The notes beneath the pieces were generated by a model that saw only the letters and a list, made by a program, of their open reading frames with translations, made no database searches and was not told where the DNA came from. Shown piece by piece: positions 13,116 through 24,434 of a stretch of 64,000 nt of DNA. Numbering within the stretch: the first letter of the stretch is position 1; the number at the start of each line of letters is the position of its first letter. Source of the DNA: Pterobdella sp. o SKG-2022 (Eukaryota > Annelida > Clitellata > Hirudinida > Piscicolidae); NCBI GenBank assembly GCA_964035795.1, contig OZ038320.1, positions 24,802,118-24,866,117 on the forward strand. Reading direction: 5' to 3'. The translations under genes were made by a program, and so were the position numbers.

Positions 13116-16100
13116 ATGATCAATGGGTTGATTATTTTTTCGTGTCAACCAATCAAAAGAGATCAACTCAGGTTTCAAGAAATGAATAGCAAAAGAAGCG
13201 ATAGTAAGCAGAGAGGTGACATCGAAAAGATTCAAAAAGGCTTGCCGTTGCTGCGTAATATTTCCAGGTTGTTCCATCTGAAGCATCATTCTAATCAAAC
13301 AAACGAAGCCGACTTTTTGAAGGATTTTTCTCTATCGTCTTCGAATAATCTTTTTTGTTCTAAAAATATTCCAAAATTTGTTTTAGATACGAACATTTTC
13401 CAAGAAAAAACTCCAAAAACCGAAGGTTTGAATCGCAAAATATTTTCATCAAATAATGGATATGTGAAAAGAGAAGTTAAAAATGAACAAGTTTTTAATA
13501 AAAATAAACAAAGCATTCATCATAAAACTGCAAAAAAAATTTTAAAAAAGCACAATACTAAAAAAATTCCAAAAAATTCGTTTCTACTGTCAGCCCATAG
13601 TTTATCTCCTCTACGCCAACACCCTAACAGTCCTCCTAGCAGTAGCAGAAAACTTGCGGTTAAAAGTATTCGGCCATCCTTATCACTCCCTCTTCTTCCA
13701 TCCGTCTTCATTGCACATTTGAACGAAAAACTTGTGTCATCCAATCAAGCCAAAACTCGTCAGTTTTCTTGTGAATTGAAAAAATATACCGATTCAAGTT
13801 ATACCCCTAAATTTAATTTTGATGGTACACGAAACTTCAAAAAAAATTTCAATTTCATAAAAAATTCAAATGCACCCGATTTTAAAACAACAGAACCCAA
13901 AGCATTCATTAGACTGAACAAATTCAAAAAGTTCCTCAAAAACAAGAAATGGCAAAGAAAAAATCATAAAGAACAAACAAGAGGAAATGATGTCCCGGCA
14001 ATTAATGCACCTCTATCTTTTAATCCTCGCCAACCCTTCCTTCCACAACCATTCTCTTCTCTTCATATTCTTCCTTTTCTTCTTTCCTCAAAAATAAATT
14101 CAAACGCTTCATCCCAGAAACCTTTTTGCCATGATAATGTTTATTCATTTATGAGACCTTATTGTTCTGATAATTTTCTGTACATTCATACAGAACAAAC
14201 TCAAATGAATGAGATAACTTACTCTGCTAAGCTTGAAAATTCTTTTTTCAAACATCATTCTTTTTTAAGTTTGAACCAAAGAAGCGATAAACAACGCACT
14301 AAGCTGGCCGGTTCAGAAGCAGCCTTGTCTTCAACAAAATGTTCCAGACCACGTCTTAAAATTGACTTCCAAAATAAAGATCATTTAAATAATGATAAAA
14401 AGACTAAAACTATCAGCGAAAAAAATGAACATAAAAACCAAAATACTCCCAAAACTCCATACGATGACTCGAAGAAAATCCTTCTACACAAATTAAATAC
14501 TATATTCAAAAAAGATTTTAGTAAAAAATTTAAGAGTAAATTCCACTCTAAAGTCAGTCCTAAGAGGAAGAGTGCATTTTATGAAGTTGGATACGATGAA
14601 AACGTTGAAGAGATCAATCAATGGCCTTCCACCAAGAACCCATGCAAACTATGTTCTCATAATATCATTAGATGCTCCCACTATAATAAAACAGATGAAA
14701 TTGAGGTTAATAATAATAATTGCGGCCATGCAATAAATTTGAAAGTGAAAAATAAAAACAATCATACTAAGAAAAACATTAAAAAAAGCCAAAAAAATTT
14801 TGAAGATAATGACAAGAATAATAACAATAAGGAAATTGAGGAAACGCTCAGTCCGGACATTAGGAGAAATAATTCGAATCTTTGCACCTTCGTTGAATGC
14901 AAACATGCAGAAAATGAAAAAACTAACGATAGGAATAAAAATAATAGTTGCAAAACTCAAAAGACGATTATTTATGGCGACTCACACGATAAAAAACTTG
15001 AAAGCAAAGATCACAATGCGAGAGAAATTTTTGAAGAAAAAATGTTTCATAAAAACAGTAAAATAAAATTATTCAAGTTTCTAAATTCTACAGCGATCAA
15101 TGGGAGTATGGAGCCTTGTGGTACGTCCAAACTAAAAAAGTTCTTTAACACTGTTGAAAATGATAAAGATAATTTCCAAAATTTTGTATTGAAAAATCCA
15201 TTTTTTCATTCGTTCAAAACATCAACTAAATCAACAAAAAACTATGATAAAAAAGTTACTCATTTAACATGTGATAATGCCGAAAAATTTATTTCAAAAA
15301 GTGAAACTCTTAGCCAGAGTTTGATTGATATCGAAATAAACGAGGGACACGAAAAGCAAAAATTTTCAATAGCTGCTAATAAAGAGAGAAGAATAAATGA
15401 AAAAAGCCATTCATCTTCGCCAGAATGCTCAAGATGTTTTATTAATGAGGTTTGCAATAATACTCAATGTGTAGATAGCAGTCGTGATTTGAATGATCAA
15501 AGGGAAATTCCCCATAACTTTACAACTGGTTATAAAACTATTGTTTGTGATTTTAAAGGTAAAATTGGCGATGAAAATAAAAGCGCGATCAAACACAAAA
15601 CCATAGACTCTGCTAAAACTACATTTTCAAACATTACTAAAAGCTTTTTCAAAAAATGTCGGAAAAATGATTTGAAAAAAAAAAATTCCCACAATGAACA
15701 TAATGGAAATAGTGCAAAGCAAAAGAGCGATATTGATCAATTGTCTTGTGACGTTCTCCTTAATGATGTCAAGTCATCAAACGATGCTTTATCTCTCAAC
15801 AAAAGTGAACTTTTCAACACACAGATTGAAACAAATTTAAAAACATCCGCTTCAAATGATCTAATAGAAAAATGTGGAAGCAATGGTAATGAAATTAACG
15901 GTGATAAAAACAATGAAAAGGCAAGCATTAAGTCGATTAATTCACAAAGTTTTATAGTCTCCGACGAAAACCTCAGAAATAATGATATAAAAAACGTGAA
16001 CGTAATGAATACCTATAAGGACCTTGATAAAAAGATTAAAAGCAATAACAGCGAGAACCAAAACCTATACGATACCATAACATCAACTAATGATGACTAT

Positions 16101-19100
16101 GAATATTTAGATAGTACCAAACTCAATAAGAAAAACAAAAAAAATGACAGTGGTAATTTCCTTTCTAAACTTTTCGGCAGTCACACCTCTGACACTCAAG
16201 GCTGTGAGGTGGTATCGGAGAATAAAATATTAGCGAATTCAAATTCAGAAATCATCAACGAGCCCACAAATCTGAAGAATTCATTTAACTTCGACAAAAT
16301 AAGCATATTAAGTTCAGAGCAGGAAGAAGAACCATCCTTTGATTCAGACTTGAACCCTTGGAGGCCCGTGGGAGAAAGCACTGAAAACATCTGCAGGGCT
16401 TGTGGTCGGGTTTCTAATGATTATCACTCGTGCCATTCCACTCCAGAGTGCTACGATGATGATGATGAGGATTATATTGAGGGTCTAAGACTCTTGGGTC
16501 AGAACACTTTTCCTGATGTAGAGGAGGATGTGTTGGGTGAGTTTGTTAAATTTTATTGTTGTTTAGCGTTGACAACTAAATTTTCAACATAATGGCTGAA
16601 TATTTAATTTATATCTTTTTAAAAAAATCATAAAACAATTTTTTGAAATTAGCATATTTTTAAAAAAATTCCGACCAGTTGAGTATTTGAAGTTTAAAAA
16701 ATTCGACTACTGAGTTTATGAAGGGGGGATAGCGCAAACCAAGGCGCATACTCTTGAACGTGCTTGGTACATAAATCCAATGTGAAATTGAATGTAAAAG
16801 CGGCGAAAGCATAGTGAATCGAGAAATAGAGGCATTTGATTTATTCTTTGCAAATATAAATAGAGAAAGAGAAACACTTTGAAAAGAAAACTTGGCAAAC
16901 AAATAAGCGACATAACAAAGCGTTATAAGAAGGAAGGATCGAGGGCGATAGACTTCAATAAGAAAAACTACCTTAGTTAAAAATATACAAATGGAAGAAG
17001 GTGATACTTTTAGTTTTTTGAGTTTTTGCAGCGCTAAGAAGACGTTCGTTAAATCTCATTATAAAACAACAGAGGATCAATGTTATGAATTCTACTTTTT
17101 GCTTTACAAAAACTTTGGCTTTCATCGTTATTTTTGTTGTTCTTGCTTTATTTTTAATGTTTTATGCTGAATTATTTGAAATTAAGAAATCACAGAAAAT
17201 TAAATTTTCTAAATTCGTTTATTTATTCAAGTGCTTCAAACTTTTTTAATCCAAGTTTTCAAATACACTTTAAACAAAGACTTATAACAAATTCAAAACG
17301 ATTTTGCAATGAAACAAAGTAATAATTCTTTGTAGCAGAGGAAGTCACAATGGTGAAACCACCCACACAAACTCAAACGTTCATTCTGGAAGAAGAAACT
17401 CAAGACTGGAAGATTTCAAGTTTCAAGCTGTCTGAGAATGCTTCAGTTAGGTGTGGGTTCTATCATATTTATTAAAAGATTTAATTAAGTAATGAGAGGT
17501 GTGATGGATGTATCGGGTTAGGTCTTGGACTTGAAGGATGATTTTTGGTAAATTGTTTAATAGAAGTTACCAAAAATACCTGTAGATTTTTTTACTGAGA
17601 AAAGTTTTTTTAAATTTTTTTAGTATTAAATTATTTATTGTTAAAATTATTCTAATTTGTATATAATATTTTTGTTGCTAATTTATCCTTAATTCAAAGC
17701 AAATCATATATAACAGATTGAATCATGTACCGGAAGAAGAAGCCAGAGAGGCGTTGCTAGGGATGGTGCTGAGCAATGGTTGTTATGGTAGTTCTGCGGC
17801 ACAGGAGTTGGACATTTATCATATAGAGTCAACAAACGCCATCATTGTTAATACTTTTTTTGCATTTATTCAACAGATTGAATTTATTTGGGTTAAAATA
17901 TGGTTTCGATGGAAATAAATATTTCATTCACTTTTAACTGTTATGGATTTTTATTCCCAGAACCCAAACTAAACAAATATAGTATAAAAATATAGTATAT
18001 TTGTTTAAGTTTCCAATAGGAGAAAGAGGTGCTGATAATGGTATTAAAATGCTGGAGGCAGTCTTGTTTGTTTTAGCGCTTTGATGAATTTTGTCTCTGA
18101 TAACAGTGCTAGCGAAAAATTGAAATGAAAAAATAAATTGCCTAGAGATTTTTCAAATAAGCCTTGTGTTGTGATGAAGTATTCCTAATTAACAAATAAC
18201 GCATAATCTCGTTTCACAAGGGTTTATGTTTACCTTTCCTCATAGAATCCCTTTTGAAAAATGATCCTTTTACTCCATGATCTTTCACTTATTTAATTTT
18301 TAAGATTGAAGACAACGTTTTTTCGTCCTTTATTCTGTTTTAACGGCAGCAAGACCTTGATTAAAGCTTTATTTTTGATTTGGTAGCCTTTATGATTTAT
18401 AGGAACTCACGGTCCTTTAAAAAAATTTAAATTTGTTTTTTAATGCATATTTCTGGAATTAAAATTGTATTGGACTGGCTTTGCTAGTTCATAAACTCTT
18501 TCAATCGTTCAAATTAACTTTATAGTATGTTCAAAGCGTGAATGTATTATTATTTAAAAAATTGAATTTGAGGGCAATGATAACATCTTGTTTAGTGTTA
18601 AAAAGTAACCATAAAATTGTTGCTTTTTAAAATAATCCTATCAAAATACTATTGTATGAGTTGTGTTTGAAAGCTTTCAAATAATTATACTAGTTGGTAT
18701 TACAATTACTTAGAGTTTTCGATTAATGTCAAAATTATTCATATTAATTGATCAATGAAACCATTGAAATTCTCTATACTTTCTAGTACTCGTTGGAGAC
18801 GTTCACAGAAAGCAGGGGAACTTCATGGACCAAAGAGCCTTACACAGGTTGCATAGAACTCGAACGTTTTAGGTTCAAGTCCCAGTGATGTCTTTAGCGC
18901 TTCAGTTGCTACATTGGCGCTATAAATAAATATCTCATGTTTATAACTTTATCAAATATTTTTAGAACGTTTAAATTCTAGAGATCTTACTTCTTTGAAA
19001 GCTAAAATTTTGGATTTAAATTAATATACAACAATAATAATTCATCAAATTTTTTAAGGCATTTATTCAATAATTCTAAGTTTCAAATAAATCTTTGAAA

Positions 19101-22100
19101 ATTCATTTAATAAATGAAACCAGGTCACAGACCACCAACCAATGACATTGAAGCTCACTTTGAGACCTGGCAGATGCGCAGTTATCCTTCCAGAATGTTC
19201 CATGATGAAACTAAAACAATGGAGATCCCGAACACCGATTTTGTCGTTGTGAGTCATAAGCTGATTATTGATCATTTTTTTAAAAAATTGAAATCACAAG
19301 CATTGATTCTATCAGCATTGGCTTTATGTGACTCGAATCAGCCATTAGTTTCATCATATCATGTATTGAAGCATCATTTTTCATAACAGAATTCAAAGAA
19401 TTTATATTATCTAATTAATATAAATTTTAAGATATCTTATACAAACTCCTCACAGACATGTCCCAAATGCAGTTCAGCAGGCTGGAACCACTGCAGGCTC
19501 TGTCTCAGTAGGGGTTTCATGAGGTGAGTGCATGGGTCGTTAAGCTTCAAATCACCATGTTTAATAATGTTGAAAAGTTCTGTTTAGATTTTTTGGTATA
19601 ATGTAAAATATTTTTGAAATATTCAAAAAATTTTCAAGCAAGTATTTATACAATATCAATTAGTTGACAAATCCATGAATTTATATAATAGTAAGCTAAT
19701 AACCCAATGAACTAATGCGGTTTTATAATTAAAAGATATAACGTGCTAAAAGATTTGTCTACTATTTCAAACCTGACCTACATCTCCATGAAGCATATAA
19801 CAAAACACCCAAATGATTAGCGTGTGAAAAAGATACAACTTTATTAAACGCTAACGATGTTGTCTTGATTATCCTTGGGCAATGCATCTGTCCCTGTATT
19901 TTTATTTCAACATTTTCATGTTATCACCAATAGTAAGAGCTGAAATGAAGTTTTATTGAATTTCAACACTAGTTTCAGGCGTTATAATTATCATTGTTAA
20001 AAACTATATGACAATATAACAATGTGTGGAATCAACGTAATGGGCTTTAATCTCACTCAAATTACACTGTTGCAAAAGTTTGTTCTGAGCAACGTTTCTC
20101 TGGTTTCATATGCTCTTAAACGTTAATCGTGGATAAATTATATCAATCAATATTTTTATATTCAAATCAAAATATCAGTAATATTACTTATAAAAATAGT
20201 TTCAACTTTAATGAGATATTTTATTTATGATTTGAGCTACTTACAAAAACCTTCATGTTTCAATTAAGAAATTTTTTAAATTTTAGATACTTTTTAATTG
20301 TTAGTAAGGCTTTTCAAAAAAAAATTAGATTAAATTAAAAAAATTTCTAGCTCTGAGTTTATAGTTTAAACGTATTTTTCTGCGCTTAAAGTTGCATTAG
20401 TTGTTTGAATCGTATCTATTTAACATTGCACCAAGTTTTTAGACTCTAACATCACCAGACTAGTTATCAAAGAATTAAAGATTAAAATAGGCTTTAAAAC
20501 TACAAAATTTTGAGAGCTCTCGGCTTAAGTAAGCTGTTTGATACGTTCAAGAAACTAAAAAATTGTGATAAATTGTGGTTCAGACGCATACCAATGCACT
20601 ATAAAACGATAGCTATAATAGCTTCAATGCATATAAAAGCCCACCATAAATTCACACTTTTGATTAGATTCAATATATCCACTCAGGTGTGTGAACTGCG
20701 AAGGGACAGGCCGCATGATAAGAGTTGACGTGCATGGTCACCGCCATTGTGAGACATGCTGGCACTGTCATGGTACCGGTAGAAAGAAGTATGTTTTTTG
20801 TATAATTAGTGGTGTTCTATGCATTGTTATATAATGAATTAATACATGATATATGGATATTTATTGCTTAAATCCTATTTTTGGCGATTCGATGATTGGC
20901 TTGTATACATGCATTATAATACATGATCTATTTTATAGTATAAAATAATGAAGATTAAAGCAATATACAAAATAGTTAAATGAATAAACAAAAAAGTTTT
21001 AAAATTGGAATTCTTTGAAACAACACGTAGATAATATATAAAATTTTGTTGCAATTGTTTTTTGACGTTAGATAAGCATAATATGTATCTTTGAGTCAAG
21101 TCAATAAAATTTATCGTCAAAAAATTCACCTTGAAAAAAACTTACGAATACTTTTGAATCACAAATGGTATAATCCTTAAATCAAAACCCAACAAAGCGG
21201 TATCAAGCCGTTATTCTCGCCTCAGTTGTTTGCTGTGACGCTTCGCAAAACCAATTTATTTCTTGAGTAACATTCCTCCATATTGAATAATCGTTTCAAA
21301 GGTGCTCATCATGCTCTGGAGATGGAAAGCTGGTGTGCAGTGTGTGTGAGGGCTACCGCAGTATTAGAAATTTCAACAAGCTCCATGTCAATTAGTAAGT
21401 TTAATGGAGTTTTCTATTTTTTTTTATAATTTTATGTTGATGAAGCTTATTATTAGTATTATTATTTTATTTTTTTGTCTAGATTATGCAATGATTTTTA
21501 TAATTTGGATAGATTTATATCAATGTTGCGCTGTGAAGTTTGACGCACCTATGCGATTGAAAGATGAAAGATAATATAAAAAAATTTTCACAGTATAAAA
21601 GATGATTTAATTAATTGCTTTATGTTCAAATTAATAAGTATTAATATTAATGTTGAGAACAATACTACTAATGTTTTAAAAGAGTTGGTAAAATGATAAC
21701 CAATAAACTATAATAATTATTTTAACTTTCCAGAGAAATCGCATGTATTTTTCTTTACTATTTTGTAACAAAAAACATCAAGAAAGAAAAATTTTTAGTA
21801 CATCTATTGAGAATCAAAAGCTATAATTTTCGATAAGCTTAGCTTTATCATAAAAAGTTTGAGAAAAAAGTAAATCGTAACTATGTAACTGGTTACCAGT
21901 TACGATTTAATTTTTTCGCTAACGTTTTAGGATGAAGCTAAACGTATCAAAAATTATAGCTTTTGATTCTCAATAAATGTACTAAAAATTTTTCATATTT
22001 GATGTTTTTCATAGCAAACTATAATAATTATTTATTAAAGAACCGATCACCAACAGTGAAAACATTGTAAACTGTTAACCTAAAAAATATGAATTACAAA

Positions 22101-23485
22101 AACAAAATCACTTTTATAGACTTTTATCAAAAACTGAACCTTTCCATACAAAATATTAAAAACTACACATCGAAAAGCTTTTTCAAGCTTCAATAAAAAA
22201 TTTTTTTAAAAAACCAAGCTGATTGTCTTTCTGTAGACATTTCTGGTAAGAAAGGCTACAAAACTTACATCTTTTATGATTTTCTTTCTACTTCACAAAC
22301 AGCAAGAACTACCATTCAACGCACGTGGTCAACAACAGTGAGATTCCTGAAAACCTGTTGAAAGAGGCATCGGGGGATTTTCTAATGGATGTTGTCCAGC
22401 CTAGGGTAAGGAATCTTAACAATTGTCTATAACAATATTATTGTGGACAGTTATCATTTGAGTTTTTGATAGTCTTATTTAAAAAAAAATGTAAAAAAAG
22501 ATATGTTTTGTATATTATATTCGTTTTCTATATAATGTTTCTCTAAAACACAAAAGGTTTTTTTCTGTGCGCTTATTTTCCATTTAGCATACCAACTAAA
22601 ACCACACCCATTTGACCCATACAAACAATTCTTCAACATCACTAAGGTAAAACCAATCATAGTGGAAGACGATGAAGAACTGAGCATAACTTCACAGTCC
22701 TTTCACCAACAGCACCTCATTAGTGCTAGAAACTCAAGGATAGTGCTACAGGTGGGATTCTACTATGGAGGTTTGGTGTGGGACCATTAGATGACTTTTG
22801 AGGATTAGCTGAACGTTTTCTATGAATTTTAAAGAAATTTGATTGATTTTTCAATGAAATGGATTTTTTTTTGATTTTTTGGTGTATTTTTATGTGTATT
22901 CTATATTAGTTCATAAAACTGATCCATTCTATTGCAACTTGTCAATGAGGCATAAAAAGAACTATAAGTTTTGATGAGTTTACATTCATTATAAAACAAT
23001 TTTTTCACAATTGAAAGAAGTGATTAGGAAAGATACATAAGATGTTCTCTTAAACAAATTGATATAACTTATTCAGAGGCAGAGATTAAAACTGGTGCCG
23101 ATAACGGAGTGTTGCTATTCGTGGCTGTTGAATGAGGGGAGGTAACGGTTCTGTTGTGTAATTCAACATTTTTAATATATCTCAACTAAATTTTTCATTA
23201 CGTTGAGTATTTCGAATCACTCTGAGTAAAATTTTAATGACATCGTATGAATTTCTTTCATGATCTTAAAAAATAATAGATTCAGCTTTTTTGAAATGCA
23301 GTTTAAGCAATGGAATTAAACATTAAAATAAAAAAGATTCAAATAAAAACATGTATCATACTAAAAACTTTATACTTAGCATCCAAATCACACAATCACA
23401 AAGGTTCTGGTTGTACGGCAAGGAGAAGCTGGTGTTGGCTCCAGACTACCCTCAACAACACTGTTGGGGATGCACCCTCTTATGA
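13116..23485 (+). CDS. SSUH2: SSUH2-like protein with a giant disordered N-terminal exon
   Basis: Twelve exons: 13116-16536, 17336-17450, 17717-17846, 18787-18847, 19124-19248, 19456-19523, 20687-20788, 21302-21394, 22303-22405 (or 22424), 22588-22751, 23077-23141, 23404-23485. About 1,510 residues. Exons 2-12 match the SSUH2 family (C. elegans ssu-2 type): EEEAREALLGMVLSNGCYGS, then the YSLETFTESR block, then four paired-Cys zinc-binding segments in exons 6-8 (CPKC..HCRLC, CVNCEGTGR, CWHCHGTGR, CSSCSGDGK/CSVC), and an end resembling LVLAPDYPQQ...CWGCTLL. Family members are usually about 350-400 residues; here exon 1 alone encodes 1,140, rich in Lys, Asn and Ser, with one more Cys/His cluster (ICRACGRV..CH) and an Asp/Glu stretch near residues 1,090-1,125. 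ATG 13116 is the first in frame after a stop at 13083; Met at 13182 is an alternative start. Molecular function of the family is poorly known. The exon 9/10 join is uncertain (see findings). Confidence 0.85.
18849..18935 (+). repeat. truncated tRNA-derived SINE next to a splice donor
   Basis: Just inside the intron after SSUH2 exon 4 lies a box B-like GGTTCAAGTCC (18872-18882), followed by TTTAGCGCTTCAG and a tail GGCGCTATAAATAAATA. The tail resembles that of the SINE at 3.5 kb. No box A is visible: the element seems 5'-truncated, and its left end lies within a few bases of the exon 4 donor. Family membership is inferred from box B and the shared tail. Confidence 0.5.
21705..22033. repeat. 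long palindrome flanked by an 18-bp direct repeat
   Basis: Bases 21771-22010 form one inverted repeat: the left arm (AAAAACATCAA...TTTTTAGTACAT...) is repeated in reverse complement ending at 22010 with few mismatches. Pairing continues inward to the centre near ACTGGTTACCAGTTACG, giving arms of about 110 bp with almost no loop. The block lies between two direct copies of AAACTATAATAATTATTT (21705-21722 and 22016-22033). It sits in the intron between SSUH2 exons 8 and 9. A foldback transposon or MITE is the simplest reading; a transcribed copy would fold into a long hairpin RNA. Confidence 0.7.
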
Positions 23486-24434
23486 CAAAACCACAAACTA
23501 TCTATCAGAGTCCCAATATATAGCGCTATAACTAACAAGTATTGTAGAAGCTATTCAGAATGTGTTTGGGACACAGATCAACAAAAAACCGACTTGGCCA
23601 CTGTCATAGTTTTCACCCTAGTAATGGTACTACCTGTTGAGTTTTAGATCTTCGGGTTGGGCTTTAGGAATTAATTTTGTTTGAAAGCACTTCTCAAGTG
23701 GTAATATTACGCTGTAGGTTTTTATGAATGAAACGTTTATTTTGTAGTTTTTCAACTGTGATTACTCTGCATTGCTAAATTTATTTTATCGAATTTGAGC
23801 AATACTTTTCATGTTTTTTAACATATTTTTTGCAATTAAAAATTTTTAATCAATACATAAAAAGTCGTAAGTTGTTTTACAAACCGAAGTAAAACGTGCT
23901 ATATAATACTAATAATAATAACCCAAAACACATTGGATGCAACTCAAAGGTTTAATAAAGATTTAGTGTTGATATAAAAACATTTAGCTATAGGAAAATA
24001 TATATTTATAACAAACATGATGCTAATTTAAATTTATATCATCGGTGAATTAAATCATCTCATATAAATATACAGTTAAACTTAAATTAAAAATTGAATT
24101 TCTTTCATGATCTTTCAATACAACTGGATCGATTCACAGCAAAGGTTAGTAAGATATTCAAAATAAAATCTAACTTTTAATGAATATTTCAAGTTGAAAA
24201 TCAAAAATTTGAAACGTTATGAGTATTTAAAAAATTCTATTTTCAAAATAATAAAAATTTTTCAAAGTTCACAATCAAATGGGTAAAAAATAATTCCACC
24301 TTGAAACAGAGCTTCGTACTTTAAAAAAACTTGGTGTTCAATACTCTCTTATCTTCAAACTAAGTTTGATAACAGTTATAATTTTGAAAAGTATTCGAAC
24401 ATTTTGATAACTAAGTTGAACTATTGTGAGAGGA
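23486..24434. other. intergenic region between convergent genes
   Basis: SSUH2 (+) and ODAD2 (-) end toward each other here, about 950 bp apart. An AATAAA lies near 23953 on the plus strand, far from the SSUH2 stop. I see no other gene, RNA or clear repeat. Confidence 0.5.

Noticed and set aside
14649..14960. Hydrophobic antisense protein
   Set aside because: It is the reverse strand of the Lys/Asn-rich SSUH2 exon; poly-Lys/Asn codons read backwards give Phe, Leu and Ile.
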